NCBI RefSeq assembly: GCF_963576675.1 | Contig: NC_088915.1 | Coordinates: forward strand, 34,067,501 to 34,131,500 | DNA length: 64,000 nt | Reading direction: 5' to 3' | From: Euphorbia lathyris | Lineage: Eukaryota; Streptophyta; Magnoliopsida; Malpighiales; Euphorbiaceae | Shown here: piece by piece, positions 52,370 through 64,000 of the stretch | Layout of the letters: each line of letters opens with the position of its first letter | How positions within the stretch are numbered: the stretch's first letter is position 1 | Translations under genes and position numbers: made by a program | The notes under the pieces: generated by a model | Told to the model about the DNA's origin: nothing | Database searches by the model: none | Seen by the model: only the letters and a program-made list of their open reading frames with translations

Positions 52370-55300
52370 TCTATATCTAAAAGTTCTACAGAATCTAAAT
52401 TAATCCCTAAAATCTCTCTAATTCTCTGCATATCTATATATAATATAAAACAGTAACGATGGAGCTGAGGTGTCATTTCCTCCATTTTTACTGATAAAAA
52501 ACGTAATATATTATATAATATTTTAATTTTAATTATATTATTATATTTATCTATAAAAAGATTATTTTATCCGTACTATATCTAAGAGTTCTACATAATT
52601 AAAATTAATCCATAAAATCTATCTAATTCTCTCCATATCTATATCTAAAAGTTATACAGAAACTAAATTAATCCCTAAAATCTCTCTAATTCTCTGCATA
52701 TCTATATATAATATAAAACAGTAACGATGGAGCTGAGGTGTCACTTCCTCCTTTTTCATTGATAAAAAACATAATATAATATATAATATTTTAATTTTAA
52801 TTATATTATTATATTTATCTACAAAAAGATTATTTTATCCGTACTATATCTAAGAGTTCCACAGAATTAAAATTAATCCATAAAATCTATCTAATTCTCT
52901 CCATATCTATATCTCAAAGTTTTACAGAAACTAAATTAATCCCTAAAATCTCTCTAATTCTCTGCATATCTATATATAATATAAAACAGTAACGATGGAG
53001 CTGAGGTGTCACTTCCTCCTTTTTTATTGATAAAAAATATAATATAATATATAATATTTTAATTTTAATTATATTATTATATTTATCTATAAAAAGATTA
53101 TTTTATCCGTACTATATCTAAGAGTTCTACAGAATTAAAATTAATCCATAAAATCTATCTAATTCTCTCCATATCTATATCTGAAAGTTCTACAGAAACT
53201 AAATTAATCACTAAAATCTCTCTAATTCTCTGAATATCTATATATAATATAAAACAGTAACGATGGAGCTGAGGTGTCACTTCCTCTTTTTTTACTGATA
53301 AAAAACATAATATAATATATAATATTTTAATTTTAATTATATTATTATATTTATCTATAAAAAATTATTTTATCCGTACTATATCTAAGAGTTCTACAGA
53401 ATTAAAATTAATCTATAAAATATCTCTAATTCTCTCCATATCTATATCTAAAAGTTCTACAGAATCTAAATTAATCCCTAAAATCTCTCTAATTCTCTTC
53501 ATTACTATATATAATATAAAACAATAACGATAGAGCTGGGGTGTCACTTCCTCATTTTTTACTGATAAAAAACATAATATAATATATAATATTTTAATTT
53601 TAATTATATTATTATATTTATCTACAAAAAGATTATTTTATCCGTACTATATCTAAGAGTTCTACAGAATTTAAATTAATCACTAAAATATCTCTAATTC
53701 TCTGCATATCTATATCTAAAAGTTCTACAAAATCTAAATTAATCCCTAAAATCTCTCTAATTCTCTGCATATCTATATATAATATAAAACAGTAACGATG
53801 GAGCTGAGGTGTCATTTCCTCCATTTTTACTGATAAAAAACGTAATATATTATATAATATTTTAATTTTAATTATATTATTATATTTATCTATAAAAAGA
53901 TTATTTTATCCGTACTATATCTAAGAGTTCTACATAATTAAAATTAATCCATAAAATCTATCTAATTCTCTCCATATCTATATCTAAAAGTTATACAGAA
54001 ACTAAATTAATCCCTAAAATCTCTCTAATTCTCTGCATATCTATATATAATATAAAACAGTAACGATGGAGCTGAGGTGTCACTTCCTCCTTTTTCATTG
54101 ATAAAAACCATAATATAATATATAATATTTTAATTTTAATTATATTATTATATTTATCTACAAAAAGATTATTTTATCCGTACTATATCTAAGAGTTCCA
54201 CAGAATTAAAATTAATCCATAAAATCTATCTAATTCTCTCCATATCTATATCTCAAAGTTTTACAGAAACTAAATTAATCCCTAAAATCTCTCTAATTCT
54301 CTGCATATCTATATATAATATAAAACAGTAACGATGGAGCTGAGGTGTCACTTCCTCCTTTTTTATTGATAAAAAATATAATATAATATATAATATATAA
54401 TATTTTAATTTTAATTATATTATTATATTTATCTATAAAAAGATTATTTTATCCGTACTATATCTAAGAGTTCTACATAATTAAAATTAATCCATAAAAT
54501 CTATCTAATTCTCTCCATATCTATATCTGAAAGTTCTACAGAAACTAAATTAATCACTAAAATCTCTCTAATTCTCTGAATATCTATATATAATATAAAA
54601 CAGTAACGATGGAGCTGAGGTGTCACTTCCTCTTTTTTTACTGATAAAAAACATAATATAATATATAATATTTTAATTTTAATTATATTATTATATTTAT
54701 CTATAAAAAATTATTTTATCCGTACTATATCTAAGAGTTCAACAGAATTAAAATTAATCTATAAAATCTCTTTAATTCTCTCCATATCTATATCTAAAAG
54801 TTCTACATAATCTAAATTAATCCTTAAAATCTCTCTAATTCTCTTCATTACTATATATAATATAAAACAATAACGATAGAGCTGGGGTGTCACTTCCTCA
54901 TTTTTTACTGATAAAAAACATAATATAATATATAATATTTTAATTTTAATTATATTATTATATTTATCTACAAAAAGATTATTTTATCCGTACTATATCT
55001 AAGAGTTCTACAGAATTTAAATTAATCACTAAAATCTCTAATTCTCTGCATATCTATATCTAAAAGTTCTACAGAATCTAAATTAATCCCTAAAATCTCT
55101 CTAATTCTCTACATATCTATATATAATATAAAACAGTAACGATGGAGCTGAGGTGTCATTTCCTCCATTTTTACTGATAAAAAACGTAATATATTATATA
55201 ATATTTTAATTTTAATTATATTATTATATTTATCTATAAAAAGATTATTTTATCCGTACTATATCTAAGAGTTCTACATAATTAAAATTAATCCATAAAA

Positions 55301-56480
55301 TCTATCTAATTCTCTCCATATCTATATCTAAAAGTTATACAGAAACTAAATTAATCCCTAAAATCTCTCTAATTCTCTACATATCTATATATAATATAAA
55401 ACAGTAACGATGGAGCTGAGGTGTCACTTCCTCCTTTTTCATTGATAAAAAACATAATATAATATATAATATTTTAATTTTAATTATATTATTATATTTA
55501 TCTACAAAAAGATTATTTTATCCGTACTATATCTAAGAGTTCCACATAATTAAAATTAATCCATAAAATCTATCTAATTCTCTCCATATCTATATCTCAA
55601 AGTTTTACAGAAACTAAATTAATCCCTAAAATCTCTCTAATTCTCTGCATATCTATATATAATATAAAACAGTAACGATGGAGCTGAGGTGTCACTTCCT
55701 CCTTTTTTATTGATAAAAAATATAATATAATATATAATATTTTAATTTTAATTATATTATTATATTTATCTATAAAAAGATTATTTTATCCGTACTATAT
55801 TTAAGAGTTCTACAGAATTAAAATTAATCCGTAAAATCTATCTAATTCTCTCCATATCTATATCTGAAAGTTCTACAGAAACTAAATTAATCCCTAAAAT
55901 CTCTCTAATTCTCTGCATATCTATATATAATATAAAACAGTAACGATGGAGCTGAGGTGTCACTTCCTCCTTTTTCATTGATAAAAAACATAATATAATA
56001 TATAATATTTTAATTTTAATTATATTATTATATTTATCTACAAAAAGATTATTTTATCCGTACTATATCTAAGAGTTCCACAGAATTAAAATTAATCCAT
56101 AAAATCTATCTTATTCTCCCCATATCTATATCTCAAAGTTTTACAGAAACTAAATTAATCCTTAAAATCTCTCTAATTCTCTGCATATCTATATATAATA
56201 TAAAACAGTAACGATGGAGCTGAGATGTCACTTCCTCCTTTTTTATTGATAAAAAATATAATATAATATATAATATTTTAATTTTAATTATATTATTATA
56301 TTTATCTATAAAAAGATTATTTTATCCGTACTATATCTAAGAGTTCTAAAGAATTAAAATTAATCCATAAAATCTATCTAATTCTCTCCATATCTATATC
56401 TGAAAGTTCTACAGAAACTAAATTAATCACTAAAATCTCTCTAATTCTCTGAATATCTATATATAATATAAAACAGTAAC
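52370..56480. repeat. 4.1-kb satellite segment, first copy
   Basis: About 15 monomers that reappear 6167 bp downstream (6160 bp after a 7-bp AT insertion near 54395). Shared rare variants include AAAATATCTCTAATT (53420), TTCTACATAATC (54801) and TTCTAAAGAATT (~56344). Confidence 0.82.
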
Positions 56481-58534
56481 GATGGAGCTGAGATGTCACT
56501 TCCTCCTTTTTTATTGATAAAAAATATAATATAATATATAATATTTTAATTTTAATTATATTATTATATTTATCTATAAAAAGATTATTTTATCCGTACT
56601 ATATTTAAGAGTTCTACAGAATTAAAATTAATCCGTAAAATCTATCTAATTCTCTCCATATCTATATCTGAAAGTTCTACAGAAACTAAATTAATCCCTA
56701 AAATCTCTCTAATTCTCTGCATATCTATATATAATATAAAACAGTAACGATGGAGCTGAGGTGTCACTTCCTCCTTTTTCATTGATAAAAAACATAATAT
56801 AATATATAATATTTTAATTTTAATTATATTATTATATTTATCTACAAAAAGATTATTTTATCCGTACTATATCTAAGAGTTCCACAGAATTAAAATTAAT
56901 CCATAAAATCTATCTTATTCTCCCCATATCTATATCTCAAAGTTTTACAGAAACTAAATTAATCCTTAAAATCTCTCTAATTCTCTGCATATCTATATAT
57001 AATATAAAACAGTAACGATGGAGCTGAGATGTCACTTCCTCCTTTTTTATTGATAAAAAATATAATATAATATATAATATTTTAATTTTAATTATATTAT
57101 TATATTTATCTATAAAAAGATTATTTTATCCGTACTATATCTAAGAGTTCTAAAGAATTAAAATTAATCCATAAAATCTATCTAATTCTCTCCATATCTA
57201 TATCTAAAAGTTCTACAGAATCTAAATTAATCCCTAAAATCTCTCTAATTCTCTGCATATCTATATATAATATAAAACAGTAACGATGGAGCTGAGGTGT
57301 CATTTCCTCCATTTTTACTGATAAAAAACGTAATATATTATATAATATTTTAATTTTAATTATATTATTATATTTATCTATAAAAAGATTATTTTATCCG
57401 TACTATATCTAAGAGTTCTACATAATTAAAATTAATCCATAAAATCTATCTAATTCTCTCCATATCTATATCTAAAAGTTATACAGAAACTAAATTAATC
57501 CCTAAAATCTCTCTAATTCTCTGCATATCTATATATAATATAAAACAGTAACGATGGAGCTGAGGTGTCACTTCCTCCTTTTTCATTGATAAAAAACATA
57601 ATATAATATATAATATTTTAATTTTAATTATATTATTATATTTATCTACAAAAAGATTATTTTATCCGTACTATATCTAAGAGTTCCACAGAATTAAAAT
57701 TAATCCATAAAATCTATCTTATTCTCCCCATATCTATATCTCAAAGTTTTACAGAAACTAAATTAATCCTTAAAATCTCTCTAATTCTCTGCATATCTAT
57801 ATATAATATAAAACAGTAACGATGGAGCTGAGATGTCACTTCCTCCTTTTTTATTGATAAAAAATATAATATAATATATAATATTTTAATTTTAATTATA
57901 TTATTATATTTATCTATAAAAAGATTATTTTATCCGTACTATATTTAAGAGTTCTACAGAATTAAAATTAATCCGTAAAATCTATCTAATTCTCTCCATA
58001 TCTATATCTGAAAGTTCTACAGAAACTAAATTAATCCCTAAAATCTCTCTAATTCTCTGCATATCTATATATAATATAAAACAGTAACGATGGAGCTGAG
58101 GTGTCACTTCCTCCTTTTTCATTGATAAAAAACATAATATAATATATAATATTTTAATTTTAATTATATTATTATATTTATCTACAAAAAGATTATTTTA
58201 TCCGTACTATATCTAAGAGTTCCACAGAATTAAAATTAATCCATAAAATCTATCTTATTCTCCCCATATCTATATCTCAAAGTTTTACAGAAACTAAATT
58301 AATCCTTAAAATCTCTCTAATTCTCTGCATATCTATATATAATATAAAACAGTAACGATGGAGCTGAGATGTCACTTCCTCCTTTTTTATTGATAAAAAA
58401 TATAATATAATATATAATATTTTAATTTTAATTATATTATTATATTTATCTATAAAAAGATTATTTTATCCGTACTATATCTAAGAGTTCTAAAGAATTA
58501 AAATTAATCCATAAAATCTATCTAATTCTCTCCA

Positions 58535-61500
58535 TATCTATATCTAAAAGTTCTACAGAATCTAAATTAATCCCTAAAATCTCTCTAATTCTCTGCATAT
58601 CTATATATAATATAAAACAGTAACGATGGAGCTGAGGTGTCATTTCCTCCATTTTTACTGATAAAAAACGTAATATATTATATAATATTTTAATTTTAAT
58701 TATATTATTATATTTATCTATAAAAAGATTATTTTATCCGTACTATATCTAAGAGTTCTACATAATTAAAATTAATCCATAAAATCTATCTAATTCTCTC
58801 CATATCTATATCTAAAAGTTATACAGAAACTAAATTAATCCCTAAAATCTCTCTAATTCTCTGCATATCTATATATAATATAAAACAGTAACGATGGAGC
58901 TGAGGTGTCACTTCCTCCTTTTTCATTGATAAAAAACATAATATAATATATAATATTTTAATTTTAATTATATTATTATATTTATCTACAAAAAGATTAT
59001 TTTATCCGTACTATATCTAAGAGTTCCACAGAATTAAAATTAATCCATAAAATCTATCTAATTCTCTCCATATCTATATCTCAAAGTTTTACAGAAACTA
59101 AATTAATCCCTAAAATCTCTCTAATTCTCTGCATATCTATATATAATATAAAACAGTAACGATGGAGCTGAGGTGTCACTTCCTCCTTTTTTATTGATAA
59201 AAAATATAATATAATATATAATATTTTAATTTTAATTATATTATTATATTTATCTATAAAAAGATTATTTTATCCGTACTATATCTAAGAGTTCTACAGA
59301 ATTAAAATTAATCCATAAAATCTATCTAATTCTCTCCATATCTATATCTGAAAGTTCTACAGAAACTAAATTAATCACTAAAATCTCTCTAATTCTCTGA
59401 ATATCTATATATAATATAAAACAGTAACGATGGAGCTGAGGTGTCACTTCCTCTTTTTTTACTGATAAAAAACATAATATAATATATAATATTTTAATTT
59501 TAATTATATTATTATATTTATCTATAAAAAATTATTTTATCCGTACTATATCTAAGAGTTCTACAGAATTAAAATTAATCTATAAAATATCTCTAATTCT
59601 CTCCATATCTATATCTAAAAGTTCTACAGAATCTAAATTAATCCCTAAAATCTCTCTAATTCTCTTCATTACTATATATAATATAAAACAATAACGATAG
59701 AGCTGGGGTGTCACTTCCTCATTTTTTACTGATAAAAAACATAATATAATATATAATATTTTAATTTTAATTATATTATTATATTTATCTACAAAAAGAT
59801 TATTTTATCCGTACTATATCTAAGAGTTCTACAGAATTTAAATTAATCACTAAAATATCTCTAATTCTCTGCATATCTATATCTAAAAGTTCTACAAAAT
59901 CTAAATTAATCCCTAAAATCTCTCTAATTCTCTGCATATCTATATATAATATAAAACAGTAACGATGGAGCTGAGGTGTCATTTCCTCCATTTTTACTGA
60001 TAAAAAACGTAATATATTATATAATATTTTAATTTTAATTATATTATTATATTTATCTATAAAAAGATTATTTTATCCGTACTATATCTAAGAGTTCTAC
60101 ATAATTAAAATTAATCCATAAAATCTATCTAATTCTCTCCATATCTATATCTAAAAGTTATACAGAAACTAAATTAATCCCTAAAATCTCTCTAATTCTC
60201 TGCATATCTATATATAATATAAAACAGTAACGATGGAGCTGAGGTGTCACTTCCTCCTTTTTCATTGATAAAAACCATAATATAATATATAATATTTTAA
60301 TTTTAATTATATTATTATATTTATCTACAAAAAGATTATTTTATCCGTACTATATCTAAGAGTTCCACAGAATTAAAATTAATCCATAAAATCTATCTAA
60401 TTCTCTCCATATCTATATCTCAAAGTTTTACAGAAACTAAATTAATCCCTAAAATCTCTCTAATTCTCTGCATATCTATATATAATATAAAACAGTAACG
60501 ATGGAGCTGAGGTGTCACTTCCTCCTTTTTTATTGATAAAAAATATAATATAATATATAATATTTTAATTTTAATTATATTATTATATTTATCTATAAAA
60601 AGATTATTTTATCCGTACTATATCTAAGAGTTCTACAGAATTAAAATTAATCCATAAAATCTATCTAATTCTCTCCATATCTATATCTGAAAGTTCTACA
60701 GAAACTAAATTAATCACTAAAATCTCTCTAATTCTCTGAATATCTATATATAATATAAAACAGTAACGATGGAGCTGAGGTGTCACTTCTTCTTTTTTTA
60801 CTGATAAAAAACATAATATAATATATAATATTTTAATTTTAATTATATTATTATATTTATCTATAAAAAATTATTTTATCCGTACTATATCTAAGAGTTC
60901 TACAGAATTAAAATTAATCTATAAAATCTCTTTAATTCTCTCCATATCTATATCTAAAAGTTCTACATAATCTAAATTAATCCTTAAAATCTCTCTAATT
61001 CTCTTCATTACTATATATAATATAAAACAATAACGATAGAGCTGGGGTGTCACTTCCTCATTTTTTACTGATAAAAAACATAATATAATATATAATATTT
61101 TAATTTTAATTATATTATTATATTTATCTACAAAAAGATTATTTTATCCGTACTATATCTAAGAGTTCTACAGAATTTAAATTAATCACTAAAATCTCTA
61201 ATTCTCTGCATATCTATATCTAAAAGTTCTACAGAATCTAAATTAATCCCTAAAATCTCTCTAATTCTCTACATATCTATATATAATATAAAACAGTAAC
61301 GATGGAGCTGAGGTGTCATTTCCTCCATTTTTACTGATAAAAAACGTAATATATTATATAATATTTTAATTTTAATTATATTATTATATTTATCTATAAA
61401 AAGATTATTTTATCCGTACTATATCTAAGAGTTCTACATAATTAAAATTAATCCATAAAATCTATCTAATTCTCTCCATATCTATATCTAAAAGTTATAC

Positions 61501-62640
61501 AGAAACTAAATTAATCCCTAAAATCTCTCTAATTCTCTACATATCTATATATAATATAAAACAGTAACGATGGAGCTGAGGTGTCACTTCCTCCTTTTTC
61601 ATTGATAAAAAACATAATATAATATATAATATTTTAATTTTAATTATATTATTATATTTATCTACAAAAAGATTATTTTATCCGTACTATATCTAAGAGT
61701 TCCACAGAATTAAAATTAATCCATAAAATCTATCTAATTCTCTCCATATCTATATCTCAAAGTTTTACAGAAACTAAATTAATCCCTAAAATCTCTCTAA
61801 TTCTCTGCATATCTATATATAATATAAAACAGTAACGATGGAGCTGAGGTGTCACTTCCTCCTTTTTTATTGATAAAAAATATAATATAATATATAATAT
61901 TTTAATTTTAATTATATTATTATATTTATCTATAAAAAGATTATTTTATCCGTACTATATTTAAGAGTTCTACAGAATTAAAATTAATCCGTAAAATCTA
62001 TCTAATTCTCTCCATATCTATATCTGAAAGTTCTACAGAAACTAAATTAATCCCTAAAATCTCTCTAATTCTCTGCATATCTATATATAATATAAAACAG
62101 TAACGATGGAGCTGAGGTGTCACTTCCTCCTTTTTCATTGATAAAAAACATAATATAATATATAATATTTTAATTTTAATTATATTATTATATTTATCTA
62201 CAAAAAGATTATTTTATCCGTACTATATCTAAGAGTTCCACAGAATTAAAATTAATCCATAAAATCTATCTTATTCTCCCCATATCTATATCTCAAAGTT
62301 TTACAGAAACTAAATTAATCCTTAAAATCTCTCTAATTCTCTGCATATCTATATATAATATAAAACAGTAACGATGGAGCTGAGATGTCACTTCCTCCTT
62401 TTTTATTGATAAAAAATATAATATAATATATAATATTTTAATTTTAATTATATTATTATATTTATCTATAAAAAGATTATTTTATCCGTACTATATCTAA
62501 GAGTTCTAAAGAATTAAAATTAATCCATAAAATCTATCTAATTCTCTCCATATCTATATCTGAAAGTTCTACAGAAACTAAATTAATCACTAAAATCTCT
62601 CTAATTCTCTGAATATCTATATATAATATAAAACAGTAAC
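58535..62640. repeat. 4.1-kb satellite segment, second copy
   Basis: Matches 52370-56480 with few differences (for example CAGAATT for CATAATT near 61705). The two copies are separated by about 2.05 kb of other monomers. Confidence 0.82.
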
Positions 62641-64000
62641 GATGGAGCTGAGGTGTCACTTCCTCTTTTTTTACTGATAAAAAACATAATATAATATATA
62701 ATATTTTAATTTTAATTATATTATTATATTTATCTATAAAAAATTATTTTATCCGTACTATATCTAAGAGTTCTACAGAATTAAAATTAATCTATAAAAT
62801 CTCTCTAATTCTCTCCATATCTATATCTAAAAGTTCTACAGAATCTAAATTAATCCCTAAAATCTCTCTAATTCTCTTCATTACTATATATAATATAAAA
62901 CAATAACGATAGAGCTGAGGTGTCACTTCCTCATTTTTTACTGATAAAAAACATAATATAATATATAATATTTTAATTTTAATTATATTATTATATTTAT
63001 CTACAAAAAGATTATTTTATCCGTACTATATCTAAGAGTTCTACAGAATTTAAATTAATCCCTAAAATCTCTCTAATTCTCTGCATATCTATATTTAAAA
63101 GTTCTACAAAATCTAAATTAATCCCAAAAATTTCTCTAATTCTCTGCATATCTGTATATAATATAAAACAGTAACGATTGAGCTGAGGTGTCACTTCCTT
63201 ATTTTTTACTGATAAAAAACATAATATAATATATAATATTTTAATTTTAACTATATTATTATATTTATCTATAAAAAGATTATTTTATCCGTACTATATC
63301 TAAGAGTTCCACAGAATTAAAATTAATCCATAAAATCTATCTAATTCTCTCCATATCTATATCTAAAAGTCATACAGAAACTAAATTAATCCCTAAAATC
63401 TCTCTAATTCTCTGCATATCTATATATAATATAAAACAGTAACGATGGAGTTGAGGTGTCACTTCCTCCTTTTTCATTGATAAAAAACATAATATAATAT
63501 ATAATATTTTAATTTTAATTATATTATTATATTTATCTACAAAAAGATTATTTTATCCGTACTATATCTAAGAGTTCCACAGAATTAAAATTAATCCATA
63601 AAATCTATCTAATTCTCTCAGGATCTATATCTCAAAGTTTTACAAAAACTAAATTAATCCCTAAAATCTCTCTAATTCTCTGCATATCTATATATAATAT
63701 AAAACAGTAACGATGGAGCTGAGGTGTCACTTCCTCCTTTTTTATTGATAAAAAATATAATATAATATATAATATTTTAATTTTAATTATATTATTATAT
63801 TTATCCATAAAAAGATTATTTTATCCGTACTATATCTAAGAGTTCTACAGAATTAAAATTAATCCATAAAATCTATCTAATTCTCTCCATATCTATATCT
63901 GAAAGTTCTACAGAAACTAAATTAATCCCTAAAATCTCTCTAATTCTCTGCATATCTATATATAATATAAAACAGTAACGATGGAGCTGAGGTGTCATTT

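Larger units (their letters stand above)
32795..64000. repeat. 267-268-bp satellite tandem array, ~117 monomers, continues past the window
   Basis: From 32795 to the end the sequence is one head-to-tail array. For example, CAGTAACG recurs at 32813, 33082 and 33350. Each monomer has: an AT block; a GC-richer box (GATGGAGCTGAGGTGTCACT); a second AT block with TATAATATATAATATTTTAA; and two adjacent 63-bp direct sub-repeats that start CTAAGAGTTCTACAGAA and CTAAAAGTTCTACAGAA. Two sequence classes of the first sub-repeat alternate (CCATAAAATCTATCT or CACTAAAATCTCTCT). Seven ~204-bp monomers have only one sub-repeat (near 38290, 39030, 42440, 42640, 44720, 44920, 47810). The 60-63-codon minus-strand open frames that recur once per monomer are by-products of the repeat. 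It could be a centromeric, pericentromeric or other heterochromatic satellite. Confidence 0.98.

Noticed and set aside
33461..63194. Repeated 60-63-codon minus-strand open frames, once per satellite monomer, with a consistent sequence (MQRIREILGINLDS)
   Set aside because: They follow the satellite period, carry the 63-bp sub-repeat twice, and are missing or broken in many monomers. There is no sign of selection on the protein.
32795..64000. CRISPR-like or regularly spaced repeat array
   Set aside because: Monomers abut directly with no unique spacers. This is a eukaryotic satellite.

Overview
This window is nuclear DNA of a flowering plant, probably a eudicot. It has intron-containing genes with GT-AG junctions, three degenerate or recently inserted Ty1/copia retrotransposons, several Mutator-like (MULE) elements and a long AT-rich satellite array. 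The species cannot be named from the sequence.

Layout. (1) 1-600 holds a decayed antisense Ty3/gypsy gag fragment, followed at 929-1570 by an almost perfect hairpin with 303-bp arms. (2) 2073-17079 holds three same-strand genes of the tropinone-reductase-like short-chain dehydrogenase/reductase (SDR) family. Gene 1 (2073-4648) has a plastid-type N-terminal extension and a His where the catalytic Tyr should be. Gene 2 (6833-7940) has lost intron 1. Gene 3 (15786-17079) looks canonical. Exons of 208, 217, 107 and 189 nt are shared by genes 1 and 3, so the three are ancient tandem duplicates. (3) Between genes 2 and 3 lie a 581-bp MULE (8325-8905) and a young 5.3-kb copia element (10163-15498) with non-canonical TA...TA LTRs. 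The downstream end of that element sits just before the gene 3 promoter.

(4) 17923-18412 is another MULE-like foldback element. (5) 18866-23369 is an older copia element with an exact 5-bp target duplication. (6) 23375-25915 is mosaic intergenic DNA with an antisense LTR-like fragment and three 58-bp tandem repeats. (7) 25916-30600 is a third, heavily decayed copia element on the plus strand, with no visible 5' LTR. (8) 31278-32659 is a Pack-MULE-like element with ~375-bp terminal inverted repeats that carries a fragment of a pectin-methylesterase/invertase-inhibitor gene.

(9) From 32795 to the window end (31.2 kb) there is a tandem satellite of 267-268-bp monomers, about 117 copies. Each monomer contains two 63-bp direct sub-repeats. 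Rare ~204-bp monomers have lost one of them. Larger units are duplicated inside the array (2281 bp in tandem, about 1071 bp in tandem, and about 4.1 kb repeated 6.16 kb away). The array's left edge falls at an A|TC junction like a Helitron 5' end. No RNA genes or CRISPR arrays were seen.

The likely working genes are SDR genes 2 and 3. Gene 1 is intact in frame but probably altered in catalysis. The remainder is repeat DNA.
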